A DNA stretch of 5,392 bases, from the NCBI GenBank assembly GCA_903929925.1, contig CAIYWO010000163.1, forward strand, positions 1 to 5,392, in the 5' to 3' direction. Positions 1 through 5,392 of this stretch are shown here, piece by piece. The notes under the pieces are model-generated. The model did no database searches. It saw only the letters and a program-made list of their open reading frames with translations, and was not told where the DNA came from. The first letter of the stretch is position 1. Every line of letters begins with the position of its first letter. A program made the translations under genes and the position numbers. The DNA is from an uncultured beta proteobacterium. Lineage in GTDB: Bacteria; Pseudomonadota; Gammaproteobacteria; Burkholderiales; Burkholderiaceae_B.

Positions 1-129
1 AAAGTAGGGTATTTCCAAGGTTGAGCAGATGTCATCGTAAAACGTCACATAGCGAGGGGTTAGGCTGCAAGCATAACGCACTGGGTGGTAAACTTGCCCC
101 CGCTCAGTCTTTAGGTAAGCGACCTCTAC
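1..129. other. non-coding leader upstream of ppiD
   Basis: This stretch holds no gene that I recognise. Plus frame 1 stops at 22-24 and frame 2 stops at once. Frame 3 stays open into ppiD but gives a composition unlike any family I know. There is no tRNA-like T-loop or cloverleaf. A TTGAGC at 21-26 could be a -35 element, but no convincing -10 hexamer lies 16-18 nt downstream, so I do not call a promoter. The nearest purine-rich match to a ribosome binding site for ppiD is AGG at 113-115, about 14 nt before the ATG, which is weak. The ppiD promoter is therefore probably here or just left of the window. Confidence 0.5.
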
Positions 130-2097
130 ATGTTTGAATTTATCCGCAATCACCGACGCTGGATGCAGCTGATTTTGTTGCTGCTCATTCTCCCGTCGTT
201 CGTCCTTTTTGGTTTGGAAGGCTATACGAGCTTCATGGCAAAGGAGCCTGAGCTCGCCTCGGTCGATGGGCAACCCATCACTCTGGGCGAATTTAACCGT
301 GCCCGGACCGCACAGCTTGAACAGTATCGCTCGGCCCTTGGCGCACAGTTTGATGCATCCGCCTTTGATACGCCTATCTTTCGCGAACAGTTGCTGAACT
401 CTTTGGTTGACCAGCGCACAGTTGCTGCGGCAGCCAACAAGGGTAAGTATTCCGTCTCCGATGAAACCCTTAGGCGCACGATTGCAGCGATTCCCGCTGT
501 CCAACAGGATGGTCAGTTTTCATCTGAGCGTTATCGCCAAGTTTTGGCGGCACAAGGGATGACCCCCGCATCCTTTGAGCTTGGATTGCGTCGCGATCTA
601 ACGATCGCGCAAGTGCTGCAGCCCATTGGTTTGACAGCCCGCGTGCCCACTGAGGTCGCGAAGAACATTCTTGCGTTGGTCACCGAGAAACGTGTCGTTG
701 CCCGTCAGATTTTTTCTGCCGAGAGTTTCGTCAAGAACATTCAAATCAGTGATGCCGACATCAAAGCTTGGTACGAAGCGAATCAAGATCAGTTGCGTAT
801 CCCCGAGAACGTCGATGTCCAATTTGTAGTCTTAAACGAAGAGGCTGCGACGAAAGATGTAAAAGTATCTGACGCGGATATTGAAAGTTTTTATAAACAA
901 AATCAGGCCCGCTATGGTCAGCCGGAGCGGCGTCGTGTCAGCCATATTCTGATTGAGGTTCCAGCCTCTGCGGATGAGGCAACCAAGGCTAAGGCCAAAC
1001 TGCGTGCGGAAGATGTCGCGAAGAAGGCTGCCGCGTCCCCCAAGGATTTTGCTGCACTTGCTAAAGAGTTCTCGCAAGACAGCGGTTCTGCAAGCCAGGG
1101 CGGTGACCTCGGTTGGATTAGTAAAAACATGCTTGTCCCTCAGGTTGAGCAAGCAGTTTTTGGTCTTGATGCTGGCAAGATTTCTGGGGTGATTGAAAGC
1201 CCTTTTGGCTTCCATGTGTTGAATGTCCTTGAGCTTCAGCCTGCTTCGGTTAAGCCGCTCGCTGACGTGAAGGAAGACGTCGCAGCCGAGATCCGTAAGC
1301 AGCTAGCGGCCGAGCGCTTCGCAGACATGGCTGGCAAGCTAACCAACTTAGTCTACGATCAGCGCGATAGCCTCAAACCAATTGCGGATGCGCTGAATTT
1401 GAAGATCAATACTGTCAAGGGTCTAAGCCGTGATGGTTTATTACCTGCACAACAGCGTGATCCTTCGGATATGCCAAGCGATGCTGAGCAAACAATTGTT
1501 GGCAATCCAAAAGTGCGTCAAACGGCATTTTCGAACGATGTGCTCAAAGAGAAGCTCAATTCTGGCGTGATCGAGTTGTCGCCCGATGTGATCGTCGCAT
1601 TACGCGTTGAGGCAGTGCATCCTTCCCGTGTCCCAGCGCTCGATGCAGTGACCACCCGCATTCGTGATGTCTTGATTGCTGAACGCGCCTTGGCAGCGGC
1701 AGAAGCTGCTGGCAGTAAAGAGCTTGATACGCTTAAAGCGGACAAGCCAGCGGAGCCGACTGGCTTTGCTCCGGCAATGACCGTGACACGCCAGTCGCCA
1801 GAAAAGCTAACCCGCGAGGAACTTGAAGCGGTGATGTCTGCGAGTGCGAAGACCTTGCCACTCTACTTGGGTGTCAAAGGTAGCAATCAGTACAGTATCT
1901 TGATGCTGACAAAAGTAGAAGAGGCGGTTTCACCCGACCCTGCGCAGGTGTCGCAGTTGCAGGCGCAACTGGCTCAAGCCTGGGGTGCAGCGGAAGAACA
2001 GGCGGCCTTGAAGATTTTGCGTCAGACCTACAAGGTAAAAGTTCTGCCGGATGCTGCAAAAGTTATTAGTGGTGAGTTGGACGCAGCAAAACTTTAA
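130..2097 (+). CDS. ppiD: Periplasmic folding factor PpiD (SurA N-domain + parvulin peptidyl-prolyl isomerase)
   Basis: PpiD is an inner-membrane-anchored chaperone/isomerase that works at the periplasmic exit of the Sec translocon on newly exported proteins. The 655-residue product begins with a basic N-terminus (RNHRR), followed by one hydrophobic helix at about residues 12-29 and no signal cleavage site, as expected for N-in/C-out anchoring. A SurA-N-like chaperone region follows (about 35-265), ending in two similar SDADI...Y..NQ...PE segments (202-226 and 242-266). The parvulin domain spans about 267-368, with RRVSHILI, QGGDLGWI and FGFHVLNV motifs. By alignment with Pin1 from memory, the active-site positions are His272, Asp317 and His362. 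A long C-terminal chaperone region completes it. E. coli PpiD has 623 residues, so this is full length. The ATG is chosen because it precedes the conserved MFEFI start, although the ribosome binding site is weak. It converges on tesA with no spacer. The family is sure; in vivo isomerase activity is not, because the E. coli PpiD parvulin domain is reported inactive. Confidence 0.95.
   Translation: MFEFIRNHRRWMQLILLLLILPSFVLFGLEGYTSFMAKEPELASVDGQPITLGEFNRARTAQLEQYRSALGAQFDASAFDTPIFREQLLNSLVDQRTVAAAANKGKYSVSDETLRRTIAAIPAVQQDGQFSSERYRQVLAAQGMTPASFELGLRRDLTIAQVLQPIGLTARVPTEVAKNILALVTEKRVVARQIFSAESFVKNIQISDADIKAWYEANQDQLRIPENVDVQFVVLNEEAATKDVKVSDADIESFYKQNQARYGQPERRRVSHILIEVPASADEATKAKAKLRAEDVAKKAAASPKDFAALAKEFSQDSGSASQGGDLGWISKNMLVPQVEQAVFGLDAGKISGVIESPFGFHVLNVLELQPASVKPLADVKEDVAAEIRKQLAAERFADMAGKLTNLVYDQRDSLKPIADALNLKINTVKGLSRDGLLPAQQRDPSDMPSDAEQTIVGNPKVRQTAFSNDVLKEKLNSGVIELSPDVIVALRVEAVHPSRVPALDAVTTRIRDVLIAERALAAAEAAGSKELDTLKADKPAEPTGFAPAMTVTRQSPEKLTREELEAVMSASAKTLPLYLGVKGSNQYSILMLTKVEEAVSPDPAQVSQLQAQLAQAWGAAEEQAALKILRQTYKVKVLPDAAKVISGELDAAKL
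733..927 (+). repeat. tandem 40-residue repeat inside PpiD
   Basis: Residues 202-226 and 242-266 of PpiD align without gaps at an offset of exactly 40 residues. Eleven of 25 positions are identical: K, SDADI, Y, NQ and PE. Each copy leads into a hydrophobic strand (DVQFVVL after the first, RRVSHILI after the second), and the second copy runs into the parvulin domain. E. coli PpiD has a comparable pair, as I recall, so this looks like a family feature rather than a recent duplication. The DNA of the two copies has diverged. Confidence 0.7.
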
Positions 2098-2751
2098 CTA
2101 AGTCTTTAGCAACGCAAGGACAACCTCAAGCACATTGCGCATCATTTGCGGTTGTGCCACCTCATTAGGGTGGAGGTTGTCTGCTTGCAAGTACTTGGGG
2201 TCAGCTGCGACTCCCTCAAGTAGAAACGGTACAAGGCTTGCTTTGTTATGCTTTGCGACCGTCTCAAATACCTCTTTGAAACCAGTTGCGTATTCGCGCC
2301 CATAGTTAGGCGGAATCTGCATACCAACGATCACGACCTTTGCACCACTTTCACGCGCTTGGGTTGCCATGGTGTTGAGATTCTGGCGCGTCATCTCAAG
2401 TGGAAGTCCGCGCAGCGCATCATTACCGCCCAATTCAAGAATGACTAGGCTGGGCGCATGCTTATCGAGTAGACGCTTTAAGCGTGTGGCGCCACCGCTG
2501 GTTGTGTCGCCGCTGATACTTGCGTTCACTATATCGCTTTCAATGCGTGCCTCGGTGAGTGCTTTCTTGAGTAAAGCGACCCAGCCAGTCCCTCGGGTCA
2601 GGCCGTATTCGGATGAGAGGCTATCGCCAACAACTAAAATACGAGCCGTTGAGGGGGGGGCTGTTTGCCCCCATGCTGTGAGGGTGAATACGATCAGACC
2701 GCCGAAAAGCGCTAGACTGATAAATTGACGCAGGTGAGAAAACGAAGACAT
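2098..2751 (-). CDS. tesA: Secreted SGNH/GDSL esterase, TesA family (acyl-CoA thioesterase I / lysophospholipase L1 / arylesterase)
   Basis: This is a periplasmic serine hydrolase that cleaves thioesters and esters of fatty acyl chains and often aryl esters; the natural substrate is uncertain in the family. From the ATG at 2751 the product is 217 residues. It has a signal peptide (Arg8, hydrophobic core about 10-26) and a probable cleavage after AWG near residue 28. All SGNH blocks are present: GDSLS with nucleophile Ser44, SISG with Gly81, GGND with Asn110, and DNLHP with Asp191 and His194. The spacing from Gly to His matches E. coli TesA (Gly44, Asn73, Asp154, His157) exactly, with three extra residues between Ser and Gly. 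The reading frame extends upstream to a TTG at 2793, but the ATG is preferred because it gives a clean signal peptide. No Shine-Dalgarno is visible before it. It is divergent from the ABC ATPase and tail-to-tail with ppiD. Confidence 0.93.
   Translation of the reverse strand: MSSFSHLRQFISLALFGGLIVFTLTAWGQTAPPSTARILVVGDSLSSEYGLTRGTGWVALLKKALTEARIESDIVNASISGDTTSGGATRLKRLLDKHAPSLVILELGGNDALRGLPLEMTRQNLNTMATQARESGAKVVIVGMQIPPNYGREYATGFKEVFETVAKHNKASLVPFLLEGVAADPKYLQADNLHPNEVAQPQMMRNVLEVVLALLKT
2653..2672. repeat. G8 homopolymer and GC hairpin at the TesA signal-peptide junction
   Basis: The plus strand has eight consecutive G at 2653-2660, read as C8 in tesA (codons for Ala-Pro-Pro just after the predicted cleavage site). 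GGGGGC at 2656-2661 pairs perfectly with GCCCCC at 2667-2672 around a 5-nt loop (TGTTT). The hairpin lies about 80 nt inside the tesA message and also in the presumed 5' leader of the divergent ABC ATPase gene. No U-run follows on either strand, so it is not a standard intrinsic terminator. Confidence 0.6.
2732..2738 (+). promoter_or_regulatory. possible ribosome binding site of the ABC ATPase gene
   Basis: AGGTGAG lies 11 nt before the ATG at 2750. The spacing is longer than ideal, but it is the only purine-rich match nearby and it sits inside the tesA coding sequence. Confidence 0.4.
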
Positions 2752-2752
2752 G
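2749..2752. other. interlocked divergent start codons (CATG)
   Basis: The self-complementary CATG supplies both start codons: ATG 2750-2752 on the plus strand for the ABC ATPase and ATG 2751-2749 on the minus strand for tesA. The two reading frames therefore overlap by 2 bp at their 5' ends. Each promoter and leader must lie inside the coding sequence of the other gene, unless either message is leaderless. Confidence 0.8.
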
Positions 2753-3424
2753 AGTGTTGAAATCAACGCAATAGAAGTCACACATTTAAGCAAACGCGTT
2801 CAAGACGCGACTGGAATGTTGACGATTTTAGATGACATCACGTTTTGTTTACGTGCCGGTGAGTCCTTGGCAATCACTGGAGCCTCAGGCTCTGGTAAGT
2901 CTACCCTCTTGGGATTGTTGGCGGGTTTGGATACCCCCACGTCTGGTCAGGTCAATTTGCTCGGACAGTCGCTTTTTTCCCTCGACGAAGACGGGCGTGC
3001 AGCATTGCGCGCACAAAGTATCGGTTTCGTCTTTCAGTCGTTTCATTTGCTGCCAAACTTGAACGCACTTGAGAATGTCATGCTGCCTCTGGAACTGGCG
3101 GGACGCGATGCGCAGAAGACCGCGACCGCACTTTTAACCCAGGTTGGCTTAGGCGATCGTCTTGACCATTTTCCCGCGACTCTGTCGGGAGGCGAACAAC
3201 AGCGTGTATCGCTTGCACGGGCGTTTGCGCAACAGCCCTCGGTGCTGTTCGCGGATGAGCCGACAGGCAGTCTCGATCAGGTAACTGGCGCTCGCGTGAT
3301 CGACCTGATGTTTGAGTTCCAACGGACGCACCAAACAACCCTAGTGCTCGTCACCCATGATCCGCAGCTGGCCGCGCGTTGTGATCGCCAGTTTGTGATG
3401 CAGGGCGGTCGTCTAGTTAGTTAG
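2750..3424 (+). CDS. ybbA: ABC transporter ATP-binding protein, YbbA/LolD/MacB-type
   Basis: This is the cytoplasmic nucleotide-binding subunit of an ABC transporter of the group containing LolD, FtsE, the MacB ATPase and YbbA; it powers a membrane permease by ATP hydrolysis. The 224-residue protein is full length, with Walker A GASGSGKST (44-52, Lys50), Q-loop Gln96 in FVFQSFHLLPNL, signature LSGGEQQR (145-152), Walker B VLFADEP (165-171, catalytic Glu170), D-loop SLD (174-176) and H-loop His203. All catalytic positions are intact. The FQSFHLLPNL..LENV block is typical of the LolD/YbbA group. The symbol is chosen because a YbbA-like gene lies divergent from tesA in E. coli as well. No permease gene adjoins it: the next gene (3450-4352) is convergent and unrelated. 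The partner permease must be encoded elsewhere or is lost. The substrate is unknown, and an assignment to LolD cannot be fully excluded. Confidence 0.88.
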   Translation: MSVEINAIEVTHLSKRVQDATGMLTILDDITFCLRAGESLAITGASGSGKSTLLGLLAGLDTPTSGQVNLLGQSLFSLDEDGRAALRAQSIGFVFQSFHLLPNLNALENVMLPLELAGRDAQKTATALLTQVGLGDRLDHFPATLSGGEQQRVSLARAFAQQPSVLFADEPTGSLDQVTGARVIDLMFEFQRTHQTTLVLVTHDPQLAARCDRQFVMQGGRLVS

Positions 3425-3449
3425 GAGGAGGCGGGCGGGCTATGATGGA

Positions 3450-4352
3450 TCAGGCCGGCTGCAGTTTTTGCTGTGTCCTGCGCCATTCCACCAAGCTGTT
3501 GATGACGCCACTCGCGCAAATAATACCAATGCCGACCCAGGTGACACCATCTGGCATGTGTGACCAGATGAGCCAGCCAAACGTTGCCGCAAAGGTGATT
3601 TGCAGATAAATAAATGGTGCGAGCATCGAAGCGGGAGCGAAGCGATACGACTGGATTTGCATAAGCTGACCCATGCCACCGCAGACGCCACCCAGTAGGA
3701 TGAGCCCCCACATGCTTGGCGATAGTGACGAGATCAATGGCCATGCCTGAGGTAACACCACCGGCATCGTAAAACTCAGCACAATCGCGCCGAAGGCACC
3801 GCTTAGCAATGACGTTGTTAAGGCATTGTCACCCGCCAGCATGCGCGACACTAAATGTTGTCCGGTAAACAGGCATGCAGTGATGAGTCCATACAGCACT
3901 CCGGCCCAGGGCAAGCCCGCGCCCGGGCGCGCAACAATAAGGATGCCCAGTAGTCCGAAGCCAGCTGCGATCCAGCGAGAGGGGTAACTACGCTCTTTGA
4001 GCAGCCATGGTGCGACCAAAAGCATCAGTAAGGGCGCAATAAAAATTAGTGCTGTCGCTTCCGCTTGGTGCAGGTAACTCAACGTTGTAAAAAATGTCAG
4101 TGTGGCTGAAAGCATGGCCACAGCGCGGATCAGCTGCAGTTTAGGCTGCTTGGACTGAAAGACCGTCAAGCCTAGACTAGGTGCGGCGATCGCCAGCACC
4201 AAAATGAAATGCACGATATAGCGGATCCAGCAAAAGAAGAGGAGTGGGACCCCAGTCGCCATGACCCACTTCCCCGTCGCATCGAGTCCTGTGAGCGCCA
4301 ACATGGAGAGCAGTAAGCACGCGACTCCAAGAAAGGGCTTTGTGACCGGCAT
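3450..4352 (-). CDS. DMT superfamily transporter, EamA domain pair (ten membrane helices)
   Basis: This is an inner-membrane carrier of the drug/metabolite transporter superfamily, a family that mostly exports amino acids, nucleobases or other small metabolites. The 300-residue product has ten hydrophobic segments, at about residues 7-27, 35-57, 74-93, 98-117, 125-142, 147-166, 178-199, 213-232, 240-261 and 269-287. These form two EamA repeats of five. Family marks include the LLKER turn after helix 4 (118-121), ARPGAG after helix 5 (141-146) and a PFIYLQ stretch at the start of helix 9. The C-terminus is short and basic, so probably cytoplasmic. The ATG at 4350-4352 lies 2 nt after the stop of the upstream unknown gene, without a visible Shine-Dalgarno, which suggests translational coupling. 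Length and fold are normal. The substrate cannot be read from the sequence. Confidence 0.9.
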   Translation of the reverse strand: MPVTKPFLGVACLLLSMLALTGLDATGKWVMATGVPLLFFCWIRYIVHFILVLAIAAPSLGLTVFQSKQPKLQLIRAVAMLSATLTFFTTLSYLHQAEATALIFIAPLLMLLVAPWLLKERSYPSRWIAAGFGLLGILIVARPGAGLPWAGVLYGLITACLFTGQHLVSRMLAGDNALTTSLLSGAFGAIVLSFTMPVVLPQAWPLISSLSPSMWGLILLGGVCGGMGQLMQIQSYRFAPASMLAPFIYLQITFAATFGWLIWSHMPDGVTWVGIGIICASGVINSLVEWRRTQQKLQPA

Positions 4353-4354
4353 GT

Positions 4355-5020
4355 TCAGAGGTCGCCCGACTGCAAATCCCAGAGCAGATCAAAACTGTGA
4401 CAAGCGGTATCGGGTAGCCCGAGTTGTTTGGCGATCGTGGATGCAGCTTTGACGGCTTCGTGTACAGAGGTTGCTTCAATAATCAAATAAGGCTCAAGAA
4501 CGCGTTGCTCTGTGCTTTCAGATGGCAGTGGTGTTGAAAGCGTGGTGTCGGGTGTCAGTATTTTTGCGCTGAGAATCCCCTCGGCTGTCTGCGTAAGCGC
4601 CTTGCATCGTGCAAGTGCTTGTTCGGCTACTGCGACTGAACCCAAGCATACTAAGGCAATTCCCGCGCCAGTCCCTGCACCAAAGGCGAGCGTCACGGCA
4701 GCGACGCGTCGCTGCGTATTGTGCATCCGAGAGAAGTTACGTACCGACCATTCTGTTTGTTTGGTAAACGCTTGGCGATAGGTGTCGGACGTGAAGACCT
4801 TCAAACTCTCAGTGCGATACAGCGCCAAATAGGGACGCGCACAGGTTTTAGAGTGATAGCGCCGTGACCATCTAAATCCGGGGATTGCAGCGCGCTCTTG
4901 CATGTGTTCGAGGTCATACCAGCGATTAAAGTCTTGTTCGTGTGCTGGGTCGACATCGGTCCAAATAAATAGTTCGCCCATTGCATCGGACGTTTGTTGA
5001 ATAGAGGTGTGGAGGGCCAT
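4355..5020 (-). CDS. Uncharacterised protein with two predicted ferredoxin-like (dimeric alpha/beta barrel) modules
   Basis: I do not recognise a characterised homologue. The 221-residue protein has no signal peptide or membrane helix, so it is probably cytoplasmic. Residues about 15-105 resemble the dimeric alpha/beta barrel superfamily (EthD-like and related small enzymes): a strand GELFIWTDVD, the motif NRWYDLEH..ER..IPGF (32-49; His39, Arg43), then SRRY and a second strand YLALYRTES (64-72). Residues about 107-221 look like a second, more diverged module, with strands around 115-127 and 175-184 (EPYLIIEAT) and a helix after each. The pair could form a barrel within one chain. The ATG is supported by GAAGGA 5 nt upstream. 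It sits 33 nt after spoT and 2 nt before the EamA gene, both on the same strand, so a shared transcript is likely. It could be an enzyme or a binding protein; the fold is a motif-based inference. Confidence 0.75.
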   Translation of the reverse strand: MALHTSIQQTSDAMGELFIWTDVDPAHEQDFNRWYDLEHMQERAAIPGFRWSRRYHSKTCARPYLALYRTESLKVFTSDTYRQAFTKQTEWSVRNFSRMHNTQRRVAAVTLAFGAGTGAGIALVCLGSVAVAEQALARCKALTQTAEGILSAKILTPDTTLSTPLPSESTEQRVLEPYLIIEATSVHEAVKAASTIAKQLGLPDTACHSFDLLWDLQSGDL

Positions 5021-5025
5021 AACAA

Positions 5026-5031
5026 TCCTTC
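5026..5031 (-). promoter_or_regulatory. strong Shine-Dalgarno of the unknown barrel gene
   Basis: On the minus strand GAAGGA precedes the ATG (5020-5018) with a 5-nt spacer, TTGTT. It fixes this ATG over the in-frame internal ATG at residue 14 (4981). It lies inside the 33-nt gap behind spoT, so the gene can be translated independently of spoT. Confidence 0.7.
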
Positions 5032-5053
5032 AGTACGGAGAGGCGTAAGGAAT

Positions 5054-5392
5054 TCAACCCTTGGCGCGGATGATTTTTCTAACCTGGGGCACGTGTCGAA
5101 TAGAGCGAAACACCTGTGCGAGGTGTCGACGACTATCGACCTGTACAGTGAGGTTCAGGACCACGGTTGAGGCTGCATCGTCATGCATGGTGACGTGAAT
5201 GATGTTGGAGTCTGCTTGCGCGACTTCCGCTGCGATCCGACTGAGAACACCGCGCTCATTGAGTGCGATGATTTCGATTCGGGCTGAAAAGTGTTTGGCA
5301 GTCTCGGAGTCCCAGGCGATATCGATCCAGCGATCAGGCTCTTTGGTGCGCGCTCGGAGCGCGACCGGACATTCTGCCGTATGTACAACCAG
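5054..5392 (-). CDS. spoT: Bifunctional (p)ppGpp synthetase/hydrolase SpoT/Rel, C-terminal part (cut by window edge)
   Basis: SpoT/Rel enzymes make and degrade the stringent-response alarmone (p)ppGpp. Only the last 112 residues are inside the window; the frame is open from 5392 to the TGA at 5056-5054. The first part (LVVHTAECPV, then KEPDRWIDIAWD) is the end of the zinc-finger/RIS-like regulatory domain, with the conserved His4 and Cys8 of this fragment. Residues about 35-112 form the terminal ACT domain: FSARIEIIALNERGVLSRIA, SNIIHV, then RRHLAQVFRSIRHVPQVRKI. The KEPD.W...WD.ETA..F spacing and the VP.V.KI.R ending resemble E. coli SpoT more than RelA, as I recall both. The catalytic domains lie beyond the right edge, so hydrolase and synthetase status cannot be judged. 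The gene precedes the unknown barrel gene by 33 nt. Overlapping frames in this stretch, including one at 5155-5388, are shadows. Confidence 0.9.
   Translation of the reverse strand: MVVHTAECPVALRARTKEPDRWIDIAWDSETAKHFSARIEIIALNERGVLSRIAAEVAQADSNIIHVTMHDDAASTVVLNLTVQVDSRRHLAQVFRSIRHVPQVRKIIRAKG

Noticed and set aside
3..129. Plus-strand frame 3 open from the left edge into ppiD, possible tail of an upstream gene
   Set aside because: The translation has no recognisable motif and the frame ends just inside ppiD at about 137; openness over this length is likely by chance.
2248..2728. Plus-strand frames antisense to tesA (for example 2369-2728)
   Set aside because: They are shadows of the tesA coding sequence, with no ribosome binding site or family resemblance.
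2665..2730. Promoter-like hexamers for ybbA (TTGCCC at 2665, GATAAA at 2719, TTGACG at 2725)
   Set aside because: No pair has both good hexamers and 16-18 nt spacing, so no promoter is called.
2752..2793. Upstream in-frame extension of tesA to a TTG start
   Set aside because: The first ATG (2751) gives a typical signal peptide; the extension would add 14 residues ahead of it, use a rare start and run further into ybbA with no better ribosome binding site.
3918..3931. 14-bp perfect palindrome CGCGCCCGGGCGCG
   Set aside because: It lies in the EamA coding sequence over the conserved ARPGAG turn; GC-rich codons for this motif readily give such a palindrome, and no partner copy or regulatory context is seen.
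5106..5123. Inverted repeat CACCT...AGGTG
   Set aside because: A short stem inside the SpoT ACT coding sequence, without a U-run or second copy.
5155..5388. 77-codon minus-strand frame
   Set aside because: It is out of frame with the SpoT C-terminal coding sequence, which covers the same bases and has clear homology; the translated product looks like no family.

Overview
The window reads as an ordinary chromosomal, mostly housekeeping stretch from a Gram-negative bacterium. It is most likely a betaproteobacterium of the order Burkholderiales, perhaps Alcaligenaceae-like. That placement rests on the N-terminus of PpiD (MFEFIRNHRRWMQLILL), the SpoT-type C-terminus and the moderate GC content; it is an inference from remembered family features, not from a search. 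Base composition looks even across the window. I see no insertion sequence, integrase, tRNA, rRNA or CRISPR array.

Layout. Positions 1-129 are a short non-coding leader. Positions 130-2097 (+) encode PpiD, a membrane-anchored periplasmic parvulin-type folding factor. Its stop codon directly abuts the stop codon of a convergent gene at 2098-2751 (-), which encodes a secreted SGNH/GDSL esterase of the TesA (acyl-CoA thioesterase I / lysophospholipase / arylesterase) family. Divergent from tesA, with the two ATG codons interlocked in one CATG (2749-2752), is a YbbA/LolD-type ABC ATPase at 2750-3424 (+). The tesA-ybbA divergent pair is also found in E. coli, but the permease partner YbbP that follows ybbA there is absent here.

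The right-hand part is a minus-strand cluster transcribed leftward. It starts with the C-terminal 112 residues of a SpoT/Rel-type (p)ppGpp synthetase/hydrolase (5054 to beyond the right edge). Next is an uncharacterised 221-residue protein that looks like two ferredoxin-like (dimeric alpha/beta barrel) modules in tandem (4355-5020). Two nucleotides further on is a ten-helix DMT/EamA transporter (3450-4352). The gaps are 33 and 2 nt, so the three genes probably share a transcript, and the last two may be translationally coupled. This cluster converges on ybbA across a 25-nt gap.

Functionally, ppiD and tesA both act in the cell envelope. The ABC ATPase belongs to a family whose members mostly work on envelope lipids, lipoproteins or export. 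The spoT-linked pair of an unknown barrel protein and a transporter is the only part without an obvious job. I found no clear new defence, mobile or RNA system. The points most worth a second look are the interlocked starts, the C8/G8 tract with a hairpin at the TesA signal-peptide junction, the orphan ABC ATPase, and the unknown barrel gene coupled to the EamA transporter.
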